Assembly (NCBI RefSeq): GCF_900090045.1
Contig: NC_041781.1
Coordinates: forward strand, 1,467,501 to 1,531,500
DNA length: 64,000 nucleotides
Direction: 5' to 3'
Origin: Plasmodium malariae
Lineage: Eukaryota; Apicomplexa; Aconoidasida; Haemosporida; Plasmodiidae
The notes under the pieces were generated by a model. The model had not been told where the DNA came from, made no database searches, and was given only the letters and a program-made list of their open reading frames with translations. Below are positions 1-11,370 of the stretch, one piece after another (position 1 is the first letter of the stretch; every line of letters begins with the position of its first letter). The position numbers and the translations under genes are program-made.

Positions 1-65
1 TGTATGTATATATGTATATATATATATATGTATATATATGTATATATGTATGTATGTATGTACAT

Positions 66-1014
66 TTATGCAGGTGCCATGTCCCCTGTGGAACTTCCCC
101 CTACCCGTTGTTCATCCTTCTCCCCTTTAAATTTTAGGTTCGTTTTTGTGAGTTTTGTGGCTCTTTTTAAATTTTCCTTTATCTCTGATATATTTTTATC
201 CTTACAAAAATGAAAGAATAAATTTTGACGATGAATTTGTATTTTGACGTAATTTTTGTATGATAAGTAGTGAAATATAATTTTGCCATTTTGAAGCTTT
301 TTTTATGTGTTTAGGGATTCATATGAACTTAATTTATTTCGGTAGAGGAGGGGTGGGAAAAAAAAAAAATAAATAAAATAAAATAAGTAAAATAAAGTAA
401 AATAAAATAAAATAAGTATAATAATGTAAAATAAGTATAATAAAGTAAAATAAGTAAAATAAAGTAAAATAAAATAAAATAAGTATAATAATGTAAAATA
501 AGTAAAATAAAGTAAAATAAGTAAAATAAAGTAAAATAAGTAAAATAAAGTAAAAAAAGTAAAATAAAGTAAAATAAGTAAAATAAAGTAAAAAAAGTAA
601 AATACGTAAAATAAAAAAACGAATGTGCCTCTTGTAAGCTAGCATACGACCGTACACCTTTAACAAACGTTTGTACATACCAACATACAAACATGTACGC
701 AGGAGTATGTATACACGCATATGGTTATATAACCCCTAAAATGAAAGCATGACACGCTGTATTAGTTACGTTTTTACCTGCTCTCTTTGTTTCTCTTCAT
801 TATTTTTAAACTCGGTAAAATTATTATGAACGGAGTTGTAAATATTTTGTTTGTAGACACATATAATTTTATGTATTAACCTATTGTATTCATCTATTAC
901 ATTTACAAATATGTCTAATATGTATTTTATATACTTATGTATAATTCTGTATTTGTTTAAAAAGCATATTAAGCTATAATCGATTATTTTTAAATGCTCA
1001 TAAAGTTCATCCAT
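66..1014 (-). CDS. Two-exon conserved-looking protein of unknown function, about 155 aa
   Basis: Exon 1 runs 1014..778 and starts MDELYEHLKIIDYSL. It ends at a CAG|GTAAAA donor in phase 0. Exon 2 runs 296..66 after a TAAAAAAAG acceptor, starts LQNGKIIFHYLSYKNY, and reaches a TAA stop. It stays open for 76 codons with normal composition although it has no ATG. The first half is predicted helical (many I, L, Y, K); the tail is basic, then Gly/Ser-rich. I see no signal peptide, clear membrane helix or known motif, and I do not recognise the family. The intron between the exons holds an A-rich repeat. A second possible donor (CGG|GTAGGG) near the end of exon 2 means the true 3' end could lie outside the window. 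The exon join is inferred from phase and splice signals only. Confidence 0.5.
372..612. repeat. A-rich degenerate repeat (aaaataaagt / aaaataagt type) in an intron
   Basis: About 240 bases of short A/T/G words such as aaaataaagtaaaataagt lie inside the proposed intron of the 66-1014 gene. On the minus strand they make long Phe/Tyr/Leu frames that are not real proteins. Confidence 0.8.
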
Positions 1015-1184
1015 TTTTTTGACTTTTGTATATTCTAAAAAGTGCCAAGCATGTAGTTATTTAATTGTATGCATATCCGCCTGTATGTCTGTTAATTTTT
1101 TTTTTTTTGTTTTGTTAAATTGGGTATATACATTTTTTCTTATTTCTTTATTCTTTTATTTTATTCTTTTATTTTATTCCTTTA

Positions 1185-1435
1185 TGTTACTCCTTTATGT
1201 TACTCCTTTATGTTACTCCTTTATGTTACTCCTTTATGTTACTCCTTTATGTTACTCCTTTATGTTACTCCTTTATGTTACTCCTTTATGTTACTCCTTT
1301 ATGTTACTCCTTTATGTTACTCCTTTATGTTACTCCTTTATGTTACTCCTTTATGTTACTCCTCTATGTTACTCCTCTATGTTACTCCTCTATGTTACTC
1401 CTTTATGTTATTCCTTTATGTTATTCCTTTATTGT
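1185..1435. repeat. 13-bp tandem repeat (tactcctttatgt)n
   Basis: About 18 near-perfect copies of the 13-base unit tactcctttatgt, with a few tactcctctatgt variants at the right end. Because 13 is not a multiple of 3, all three plus frames stay open and give a cycling LLYVTPLCYSFM-type peptide. The repeat lies between two minus-strand genes and is not coding. Confidence 0.9.
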
Positions 1436-1915
1436 ATTCTTTTATTTATGCTTTTATTTTTTTTTTTATGTTATTCTTTTACAATAGCATTTGGTCTCAT
1501 TTCTGCTTATGGTATCTGTACATAAATAAGCTTTTCACAAAGCAGTAAAACAGAAATGTAAAAATTATAAAATCACTATGAGTAGGTTTTGTTGTTCTTA
1601 TTTTCCAATTTTCTACATTAAAATTATTGTTTCTAATGTTTATCGCGTGTGCTGCAAAAATGTAAACACTTGCTTTAAGAGGGAAATTTTTTGGTGTGAA
1701 AAAGTTTAAAGTTACGCGTGTAATAATATAAGTACGTATATATGTGCGTATATATGTATGTATGCATGTATATATGCACGTATGTATATATGCACGTATG
1801 TATGTATGCATGTACGTATGCACGTATGTATGTATGCATGTACGTATGCACGTATGTATGTGCGTGTATATATTTATATATACACACATATGTGCACATA
1901 GACAGGTGTTATTTC

Positions 1916-1946
<31 letters not shown>

Positions 1947-2096
1947 AAAATGCAATATTAACATGATGTTATATATATACGTATATGTACATGCATACAT
2001 ACGTGTATATATGTATGCATGTATATGTATTAAATTCCTACGAACGCTGGGAAATTTCCCAGAATTACACTTTTGCTAAATAATATTTTCATGTTT

Positions 2097-3730
2097 TTAT
2101 TGCATATATACAAAGAATACAGTCCAATGTTTCATTGCCCATCTGAACACTACAGAGGCCTACAAAATGAAAAGGAAAACAGGAATATATATAAAAATAA
2201 AAAAAAATAAAAAAAATTAAGAAATATGAAACGAAAAAGTAAAAAAGTTTTTAAAAAATAGACTTATAATTAAACGAAAAAAACAAATAAAATTTTCCCT
2301 TTTGTCAATTGTAAGTATGCATATGTGTATGCGTTGGCCCATAGAGATTAGCATTGGTAAGAGTGTTCACTAGGAAACCCTCGTTAGAATGCATAAACAT
2401 GCATGTGCACGTGTCATATTATTTATTTTTTTCATTTTTCATTTTTCATTTTTCCTTATTCATGTTTCTCATTATTCATGTTTCTCATTATTCATGTTTC
2501 TCATTATTCATGTTTCTCATTATTCATGTTTCTCATTATTCATGTTTCTCATTATTATTCACTGTCTTATGCTCTTTTGTTGCTTATTTGTTTCCTTCGT
2601 CATGTAATACAAACCGTCTGAATTTTCGTCCCATAAGCAAACATTCGATGTTGTTAGAGGGGATCCGTTTTTCTCCATTAATATGCAGGTAGCTATTTTG
2701 TTAAAACGAAAAAAAAAAAAAAATAAAATAAAAATAAAAAAAAAAATAAAAATGTTTTGATGACCACATAATAGCTAGCTTTTTTTTTTTTTCTTTGACA
2801 ATTTAACTTTACTAAAACAGGAAAATAAATTATTATATGCATATTAAGATGGTCTACTAGATCCATTAACTGTTTGTAAAATGCATACTTTATGATACAA
2901 AAGAATGATCGACTTTTATTATTTTGAAGCTTTGCAATTTTGGAGTTTTTCTCTGTAGCGTTTATGTACTATTTAATCTGGTGATAATGTTCCTTAATAT
3001 ACCACTATTATATATTTAACTAACTATCTAATTACATATTTATATAAAACAATTTGTTACCAACATATTTAAATGGCTTGTTTAATTTAGACAACTCCTT
3101 CAAGGTTGTGTCCAAAATTTGGGACACCCAGAAATTTGTTTTTTCTTCTTTGTAGTAAATTTTTTCGAGAAACTGCGAAATCGTCTTTAAAAAAAAAATC
3201 AAAAGGGTGAGTACACATGTGCGCATTTCGGAGAGAATTTCATAAAAGTTAACGTTTACAAATGCAAATAATTATGTAGACATGTCGACAGATGAAAACA
3301 GGTAGACACTGTTAAGTATTAAACAGGATAAATTACTTGTTTTCCTATTTCTTCCATCAGCTCAACATCAAACTCCTCCTGTATGAATGTATATTTTGTT
3401 CATTTATTTTTATATTTATATTTTCCTCAAAAAAGGAAAGAAGTAAAAAGGAGGGAAAAAATAGAAAAAAAAAAAAGTAAATGTAAAAGTAAATGTAAAA
3501 GTAAATGTAAAAGTAAATGTAAAAGTAAATGTAAAATTAAATATAGAAGTAAAATTGCAAGAACAAGGATAGAAAATGGTCGTATGCAAAGAAAACAAAA
3601 CAATGTGTGTGAAGAAAAAAAAAAAAAAAAAAAAAAAATTATTCTTTTATTTAAAATGTGTAACCACTTTGGTTTTAAGTTATAACAGGATGTTACTAAA
3701 AATTACCTGAAACTTGTCTGTATCGTTCAT
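2097..3730 (-). CDS. Tctex-type dynein light chain (DYNLT family), five exons
   Basis: Dynein light chains of this family are about 110-residue homodimers that bind the dynein intermediate chain and cargo. The exons are 3730..3707 (MNDTDKFQ), 3378..3337 (EEFDVELMEEIGKQ), 3184..3061 (contains LKELSKLNKPFKYV), 2692..2615 (contains ATCILMEKNGSPLTTSN and VCLWDENSD) and a last exon ending at 2097 (FRWAMKHWTVFFVYMQ, stop). All junctions are GT..AG and phases agree. The strings LSKLNKPFKYVATCILMEKNG and FRW..K match the family pattern LTKLGKPFKYIVTC.IMQKNG and VRWENK. The best model uses donor G|GTTTGT at 2615 and acceptor CTGTAG at 2150, giving about 106 aa. Another pair (donor TT|GTATTA at 2611, acceptor TTCAG before 2142) gives 105 aa, so the last join is not settled. 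A 16-bp repeat sits in the last intron. It may serve cytoplasmic or microgamete axonemal dynein. Confidence 0.82.
2455..2556. repeat. 16-bp tandem repeat (attcatgtttctcatt)n in intron 4 of the Tctex gene
   Basis: Six near-perfect copies of a 16-base unit lie inside the last intron of the Tctex light-chain gene. They are open in several frames on the plus strand, but this is only repeat periodicity. Confidence 0.85.
3476..3540. repeat. 12-bp tandem repeat (aagtaaatgtaa)n in intron 1 of the Tctex gene
   Basis: Five copies of aagtaaatgtaa lie in the first intron, followed by a degenerate copy. The Lys/Cys/Ser frame they open on the plus strand is spurious. Confidence 0.8.
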
Positions 3731-4455
3731 TCTTGCAATCACAGTTTTATTTATATATGTTAAGAAAATTTTTTTAAAACAAAAATAACTTTCTTTATTA
3801 CGGAAAATTAAGCTGCTGATTGATGTAACGAAGTTCGAAGCTGTTCTTGCTTGTGTTCCTATGTTTGTATTTTGTGTTTTCTATTTTATACTTTGTATTT
3901 TCTATTTCGTGTGTTCTATTTTTTATTATTTTATTTTACTACTTTATTATTTTACTATTTTATTATTTTACTACTTTATTCTTTTACTATTTTATTATTT
4001 TACTATTTTATTATTTTACTACTTTATTATTTTACTACTTTATTATTTTACTACTTTATTATTTTACTATTTTATTATTTTACTATTTTATTACTTTATT
4101 ATTTTACTACTTTATTATTTTACTACTTTATTATTTTACTACTTTATTATTTTACTACTTTATTATTTTACTACTTTATTATTTTACTACTTTATTATTT
4201 TACTACTTTATTATTTTACTACTTTATTATTTTACTATTTTTTTTATTTTTTAAATTCTTCCAACCTCCACTTTCTCCTTTTTATCTCATTAATCAGTCT
4301 TTGCTAAAAATTATTTTTCTAATAATCGCAGAGTTCATTGGGCTTTTCGTTTATTATATAAAACATGTTATATATAAAAATGTCGAGAATATGTAGTATG
4401 CTATATATGCACATATAATACGTGCGTATGAATATATACTGTGCACACATAAGAG

Positions 4456-4508
<53 letters not shown>

Positions 4509-6573
4509 GTACGTCCAAAATCATTCCTTGCTTATTTTTCTCAGGAAACAATTTAATGAAAAAAAAAAAGAAAACATGTAATAAATAGTAATAGATAGAA
4601 ATGAACAATAAGCTAATTTATTTTCCTACATATTGAGAATAGAAGAAAAATTAAAATTATTTTACATATATAGTATTTATATTGAGGGACTACTGATAAA
4701 ACATTTGAAATGTTATAGCTGATGAGATTTTATGCTGAAATGGTTTTTTACAAAGAATGATAAACATAGACAATCTTCTTCATAATTTAAAATGTAAAAA
4801 AAAGAAAAGGAAAAACGGAACAGCAGAAAAAGAAGGAAAATAAAGAAAAATTAAACAGACAAACAAAAAAACAGTCGTAACTTTATAACAGTAAGTTTCT
4901 CTTTAAGTTTAGGGTTCCTTTTACTTTTTTGTCGATTATTAATATGTATTCCTTCACTATATCGTTATTGAGGTTTTTCGAAAAAAAAAAAAAAAAATTT
5001 GATAAAAATGTGTATTATATATATATTTATATATATACATTTTCATAGTAGTTTGAAAACGTGTGTATTTTAATGAACTACGAATGAAACTAAACCAAAA
5101 GGATGAAAAATAAATTTTTTTTATATTTAATATCACATGTCTAATGTCCATTTAATATTAAAATAAAGTTCAAAAGGAAATAGCTTAAATGAAGCAGTAT
5201 TATTTTATTTTATTTTATTTTATTTTTCGAATATGTTGCTTGGGTTATTTTGTATATTACTTTATGTGTGCCTCTAGAAACCCAGAATTTTGCAAATGAA
5301 AGATGGATTGTTTTGCTATCAAAATTGATAAAAAAAAAAAAGATAAAAAAGTAAAATGTATAATGAATAGTAAATGGTTAAATGTGAAAAGTGCAAAAAA
5401 CGAAAGAAGAAAAAAAACTAGATTAACCAGATAGCAATTACACTAACGATCAAACAAAAGAAATTATCTCCAAAATTACACATTTAGCATAACATATTTA
5501 AGATGAAATTTTCTTTACATGCTATAAGTTTGCGTTTATTTCATACATCTCTTTTTGTTTGTATCTTCACTTCAAGAGGTCATTATTTCAAGTTATCATT
5601 TCATTTTTACAATTGTTTATGTGCAAGTGCTCCAAATCTATTTTAAAAAATTTCAAATATGCATGCATACATATACACACGCCTGTTTGCATACACTTGC
5701 GTTAACATGTTCATTTTAAATGTAAGAAAATAAAATAATAATAATATGATGACAATAAAATATTAGCTAGTTAATTGTTCATCTTTTTCTTTAAATATTA
5801 TAATTGTAAATGTAATATATGTATCTTTTGTTTCATTTAAAAAAAAAAAAAAAAAAAAATACTTCAATTTTGCTAATAAAATTGTGATATATTCATATAT
5901 ACATATATACGTATATATATATAATATATGTGTATGTGTATATGCGTATACTTATGTATTTTACCAAGGTTTATCATTCGAAGACGACTCTGTATGTATT
6001 TATTCACTTTTTATTTATGGTATGTATGTATGTATGTATGTATACTCTTTTTTTTTATGCTCTCAAAAAGGAAAGCAAATGTGCGCGGAAATATGCGCAT
6101 GAATATGCGCGTGTGCCATTTTTTGTAGAACAAATTAGTTAAGTAAATCTCATATTAAACGTATGTACGTATATTACATTTCGTGTGCAGGGGGAACAAG
6201 CATGTGCTTGTATTTATATATATGTATGTGAACGTCAGTGAATATTCAATAATTAGCACGTGCTGATTTACAACAGTTTTGACTGTGTAGTAATTCTTTA
6301 CGTTGAGTACTAACGGGTACATATTATGCGCATGTACATATATGTATGTTTTTATGTACGTGTATATACGTCTGTATGCATATATGTACGCATGTATGCA
6401 CGTATGTTTGTATTTACGTATATTTTACCACAACCCTACGTACGCACATATTACGACCGCTTCTTCCCTCTTTAAATTTTTTATTCTCTTAAATTATCTT
6501 TAATCGTTTTGTTCATTAACAACCAATTTTTTTTATTTGAAAATTACGCAAAAGTATATATCACTTTGTTGGA

Positions 6574-6608
<35 letters not shown>

Positions 6609-6965
6609 ACGACGTAAAGTATTTATTATTACCATTTTTCATTTAACCTTGGGAATAAGCTAATGTAAGTACATTCTGTTTTGTATCTTTTTATTTTTTT
6701 TTTTTTACATCAATTCTTGTGAACATATTTGTACAAATTTTTCTTCCATATTTATAATAAATAATTTTCGCATTAAGACTTGCAAAGTAAAAATTACAAA
6801 AGCGGGAGTCAGACTTAAAAGAAGATTGAGAGCGAAATTAAGAAGAGCAAATATAAAGGGAAAAATAAAAAGAAAAGTAATATCAAAAGCAAAAGATAAA
6901 GCAAACGCGAAAGCAGCATATCAGTTGTAACAAAGCGGAATTAAAATCTTATTATTGAAAAAAAA
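3731..6965. other. Intergenic region between divergent Tctex and SLBP-like genes
   Basis: This 3.2-kb gap separates two genes transcribed away from each other, so it should hold both promoters. It contains a 16-bp minisatellite (3925-4240), a TA run (4456-4504), poly-dA and poly-dT tracts, and TATG/TACG microsatellites near 5890-6045 and 6330-6420. The minus-strand frames are Phe/Tyr-rich noise. I see no exon with matching splice signals here. Confidence 0.6.
3925..4240. repeat. 16-bp tandem repeat (actttattattttact)n
   Basis: About 300 bases of a 16-base unit, near-perfect in the right half and degenerate (actattttattatttt) in the left half. All three plus frames stay open and give Leu/Tyr/Phe-only peptides, so the long frames here are artefacts. 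Confidence 0.9.
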
Positions 6966-9304
6966 ATGTCTACTATCAGATGGGTAGATCTTCTGTCAAG
7001 CGAGTCAAGTAAAGAAAAAAAAAAAAAAAAAAAAAAAGAGAAAGAAAGAAAGAAATCATACCTTCTTATGGATGCATTTTTTTCTTTTTGGATAGTATAT
7101 AATTAAAACTGCTTATGTTGTTTAATCATAGTTTAATTTTTTTTTTTTTTTTCCCCACTTCTCCTTACCCGTGTCTTACGAAGATGTTGATACAATCTTT
7201 AATTTTTAATCTACAAAATGAAATGCAGTTGTTCAATGTTTGTAAACACTTTTAACTATTATTATTCCCTTTTAAATTATACATACGTATTAACTTATTC
7301 GTTTTATTTTCCTTTTTTTATGTACTGTTCATAATTTTTTTTTTTTTTTTTTTTTTATACTATTGGTCAGACTTTTCTCACTCAGTCACCAACAACGACG
7401 AAATTAATGAAAAATTGAAAAAAAAGAAATTTCTCTACAACAAAGAAAATGACTTGAATAGCAGTTTTTTAAATTCATACAATGCAGATCTAGACAATAG
7501 TAATATAGGAATAAATTTAAAAATAAAAAACATGTGCATTGCAGATAAAAAGGACAAAATGGTAGACGCTTCTTCTGACGGTGCAAAGGTTATGATGAAT
7601 AAGGATAGTACTAGGGAGTCTTATAATAACGAAAAGGAAATTGTACACTGTGGATTGAAAAAAGAAGAACATGTTAGCAAGGATGAACGAGGATTATTAC
7701 ATAAAAGTGAGTGTGTGAAGGGGGAAAATTGCTACACTGGTATTAACATGCAAGGTGAAGCGGAAGGTGTGCATGGTCAGAATGGAGTAAGTAATGTGAA
7801 TGGAGTGAGTAATGTTAATATGGTATATAATGTGAAAAATGTATATGATGATAATAATACTGAGGCAAAAGTAGACATAGGGGAGGATGGGGTGAGAAAA
7901 GCAGGGATAGTTACGCAAAATGGTCAAACTAGTGAGGTTGATCATATTAGCGATACAGGTCAGATACGTGCGGCTAATCTAGCTAGCAAAGGAAGTGAAC
8001 ATAAAGGGGGGAAAATAAGGGAAGAGAAGGAGAAGGAGGAAAAGGAGGAGAGGAAAACGGAAAAAAAAAAAATTGTCCTTTCAAGGTACAATAAAAATTC
8101 TGGTAATTTACTCAAAATTGAAAGTAATAGTAATGTAAATGATAGTAGAAATAAAATAGGGAAAAAAAAAAAAAAAAAAAAAAGTCCGTCAAATACGACC
8201 AATACTACCAATATGGTCAATAAGGCCAATGTGACCAATGCGACCAGTGCGACCAATGCGAACAATGCGACCAATGCGACCAATGCGATCAATATGCCCA
8301 GTTCGTCCCTTTTAGCCAATTTCCCCAACTCACCCAATTCAGCCGCTTTTCCTAAATCCCATAAGAAGAATAAAAAAATTGTGAATGTGCAGATGGATAA
8401 AAAGGAATTAAAAAATTCTTTTTTTTCCAAATATATTGTAAACAAAAAAGAAGAAAACAAAATTAAAAATAAAATTATAAAGGAGAGCAAAGATCAGCAA
8501 ATAATAAACTTACCTTCTAATTCAAAAACTGAAAAGGAAAATAAAAAATTATCAACAGTTAATGGAAAAATGTGTAATTTGTTAAGTAAGACCTCTTGTG
8601 AAAAGACATGTACAACAGCTAATGGTAAGAAGAGAAAAGACAGAAATGTAAATACCGAAAACAGTATTTCGAAGTTTAACTGCACATTATCTCATGATAT
8701 AACCCTGGACGATAATAACATCCCAATGAACCCGTCCAAGAAAGTAAAAAACAAGTTGAAGCAACAAATGAGTCAAAATATACCTAAAGAGGAAGGTACA
8801 TACACGAATGGAATGAACAGAATAAACTTTTATGATGATAATGTATATAATAAAGAAAACAAAAAAAATTTAACAGAGTTACACATAAACAATTATGCTC
8901 AAGTTGTAAAAGAACAAGAGGACATAAACTCTACTTTATTAAATATGCAAGGTGCCAACAATTTCTTATATTCTCACAAAAAAAATATGAACAACAATAT
9001 TAATTTAGAGAAGTTTAATAATTTCAGTAATAATTTTATTAACTATTTAGGTGATATAAGAAACCATGCCAGTGAACCTTTGCACTGTGTAAATAGTAAC
9101 AGAGTCAATAGTCGCTTAAAAGAAATAGCTGTAGGTAAATCGACAAAGGAATATAAGAACTATGTGAAGCGTGTGAAATATGAAGAAAGAATGGCTGATG
9201 ATCCATGTACTCCTAACGCATATGAAAACATAACGAATGCGAAATTTCAAGCAAAGTATAACCTATGGAGGAAGAAGTTGCATAAGTTTGACACCATCAA
9301 CTGA
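6966..9304 (+). CDS. Protein with C-terminal histone RNA hairpin-binding (SLBP-type) domain, two exons
   Basis: Exon 1 is 6966..7008 (MSTIRWVDLLSSES) and ends at A|GTAAAG. Exon 2 is 7371..9304 after a TTGGTCAG acceptor. Both are phase 1, giving about 658 aa. Most of the protein is low-complexity Asn/Lys/Ser-rich, with a basic stretch and a degenerate (T/S)NATN run around 8195-8290. The last 70 residues carry the key pattern of the SLBP RNA-binding domain: RLKEIAVGKSTKEYKNYVKR, then a DDPCTPNAY block, then YNLWRKKLHKFD. This parallels the metazoan RQKQI.YGK.T..Y..Y, P.TPN, and LWK..LH.WD blocks. SLBP binds the 3' stem-loop of replication-dependent histone mRNA. The position at the extreme C terminus and the long N-terminal extension differ from animal SLBP (about 270 aa). 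RNA-binding function is inferred from the domain. Confidence 0.75.
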
Positions 9305-10122
9305 GCGGTCCTGCGAGGGGGCGCACGAACGGGGGTATGCTTGTATATAAGTATATGCGAACACATGAATATATGTATGTATGTATGTATGTGAATGCGT
9401 ACCTACGCGCTTCCCACATGTTTGCCTTGTCAGCACAAAGTTTTTGCGCGATTATGATTGAAAAAAAAGGAAATATTTTATGAGGTATGGGAGAAATAAA
9501 TCTGTTACTAAAATGTTCGGATGCGTTTTTACAATAAGTTAAATGTAAATACGCTGCAGAGGAAAATACAGTCCTAAGTGAATTTCTCATGTGCACATTT
9601 ATATAATGGTATATGCAGCGGTACGTATAATGACACATACAGGGACATATACAATGGTATATCTAATAGCATTTGCTTCTTTTCTTTCCCCCTTACGCAC
9701 ATATTGACTCCCCTTTATTTCTGCATACATTCATTCAAGCATTGTAAGTTTTACTAATACTTCCTATTTTTTCCAACGTCCTTGGTTAATTAAATTATCC
9801 CTATGTTAATTACTTGAAAAAAGTCTTTCACGTTTAAAAATGAATTTCCTTTTTTTTTTTTTTTTTTTTTCTTCCATCCCTACCCCCTTTGCATTTTTTT
9901 GTTTATGTTTTATTTAATGAGCCTTTGTAACAATATGCAAAATGAATTTTTACTTTTTAAATTGTAAAAATATAATAACGAGAAAAAAAAAAAAAAAAAA
10001 AAAAGAATGAAAGAAAGAACGAATGAATGAATGAAAATAATATTAGCTAAAGTTTACGCAAATTTTATTTTCAAATTGCTATCATTTATGAGCTTTGCTT
10101 TTAAAAGGTGTGGAAATAAGAC

Positions 10123-10156
<34 letters not shown>

Positions 10157-10446
10157 ACTGTATGACTACAAAATATGAAATAACAAAATCATAAAATTCT
10201 GCGTTATGAAATTATAAAAAGAAGCAGTGCCCAATAGTGTGGCAGTGACTGAATTGGCATTTCAAAAAAAAAAAATATAGATATATAAAAATATAGATAT
10301 AAAAAAATATAGATATATAAAAATATAGATATATATAAATATAAAAATGAACACACGAGCGCACATATGCATGTATGCACGTATGCCCATATGCCCGTGT
10401 ACATACACATGCTGGACTGTTCACGCGTGGTGCCTCCTCCACCCCT
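9305..10446. other. 3'-to-3' intergenic region
   Basis: This gap lies between the convergent SLBP-like and phosphatase genes. It holds poly-dT (9848-9870), two poly-dA tracts (9984-10004, 10122-10150) and an atatagatatataaa-type repeat (10275-10340). It probably contains both 3' untranslated regions. No coding exon is supported. Confidence 0.6.
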
Positions 10447-11370
10447 TCAGGAGAAGTATATAGGTGGCTGCTTCTTAACAAATTCGTTTGCAGCGTTTTC
10501 AATAGTGGATGGACCGAAACATTTAAACTGAAAGGATGAGTTTTCATCAATTTCCATTATGCTAGCTATATTTCCACATCGATAGCAATAATTTGGAGCT
10601 GACCATATAGTGATTAACTTTTTATCAAACCACCATTTGTATCCTTCCATAACAAGTTGGTGTGCTCTAGCAATAATTTCAATATTATTAACATAACAGA
10701 ATTTCTGTACAATGTCAGGTCCAAATAAATGTCCTGCACCTCTTGGACTTTTATCCCATCCATTTTTATCAGATGGATCTGACCACATAATATCACATAA
10801 AGAACCATATCTTGGAATTTCTTGAAATCTTTTTATTTCTCTTAATTCATCAATTTTATTAAAAGATGGTGATAATCCTCCATGTATACAAAAATAATTA
10901 TTTTCAATTAAAGCACCGACTGAAAGATAATCAAAAACATCGGTACAGTATTTCCATACATTAACTGAACCATATTTTTTTATGCATTCATCATAAAAAC
11001 CGTACACTTCAGTAATTTGTCTACTCTCATGATTTCCTCTTATTAAAGTTATTTGGTCAGGATACCTTAACTTTAATGCTAATAATAATAAAAATGTTTC
11101 TATGCTATATTTACCTCTATCTACGTAGTCACCTAAAAATATATAATTAATATATGGTAATTCATTACCTATGTTAAAGAGTTCAGTTAAATCATGAAAC
11201 TGGCCATGTATATCTCCGCATATGATTACTGGTATATTTACATTTCTAATATTTTCTTCCTTTATTAGTAGCACCTTTGCCGCGTTACATAATCGCTTTA
11301 CTTCTTTTTCTTCCAGTAATTGACATTTCTTTAAAATGTATATTTGTTTTTCAAGATAAGTGGAGTTCAT
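10447..11370 (-). CDS. PP2A-family serine/threonine phosphatase catalytic subunit, PP4-like
   Basis: A single exon of 307 aa, the same length as human PP4c. The metal-binding and catalytic motifs are intact: GDIHGQF (residues 52-58), GDYVDRG (80-86), RGNHES (111-116) and HGGLSP (163-168), then [11 protein letters not shown], typical of PP4/PP6/PP2A. The stretch [19 protein letters not shown], with [13 protein letters not shown], resembles PP4c more than PP6c or PP2A. I start at the ATG of [15 protein letters not shown], which aligns with the PP4c N terminus; the open frame continues 19 codons upstream but that extension is not family-like. Unusually, the chain ends QPPIYFS: the family's invariant C-terminal DYFL/YFL leucine, whose carboxyl is methylated, is replaced by Ser. 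PP4 versus PP6 assignment is inference. Confidence 0.9.
   Translation of the reverse strand: MNSTYLEKQIYILKKCQLLEEKEVKRLCNAAKVLLIKEENIRNVNIPVIICGDIHGQFHDLTELFNIGNELPYINYIFLGDYVDRGKYSIETFLLLLALKLRYPDQITLIRGNHESRQITEVYGFYDECIKKYGSVNVWKYCTDVFDYLSVGALIENNYFCIHGGLSPSFNKIDELREIKRFQEIPRYGSLCDIMWSDPSDKNGWDKSPRGAGHLFGPDIVQKFCYVNNIEIIARAHQLVMEGYKWWFDKKLITIWSAPNYCYRCGNIASIMEIDENSSFQFKCFGPSTIENAANEFVKKQPPIYFS

Noticed and set aside
1019..1548. Overlapping plus-strand frames with LLYVTPLCYSFM repeats
   Set aside because: They are one 13-bp tandem repeat read in three frames; the same peptide appears in all of them.
3847..4396. Leu/Tyr/Phe-only reading frames
   Set aside because: Produced by a 16-bp A/T repeat that leaves all frames open; no real composition or start context.
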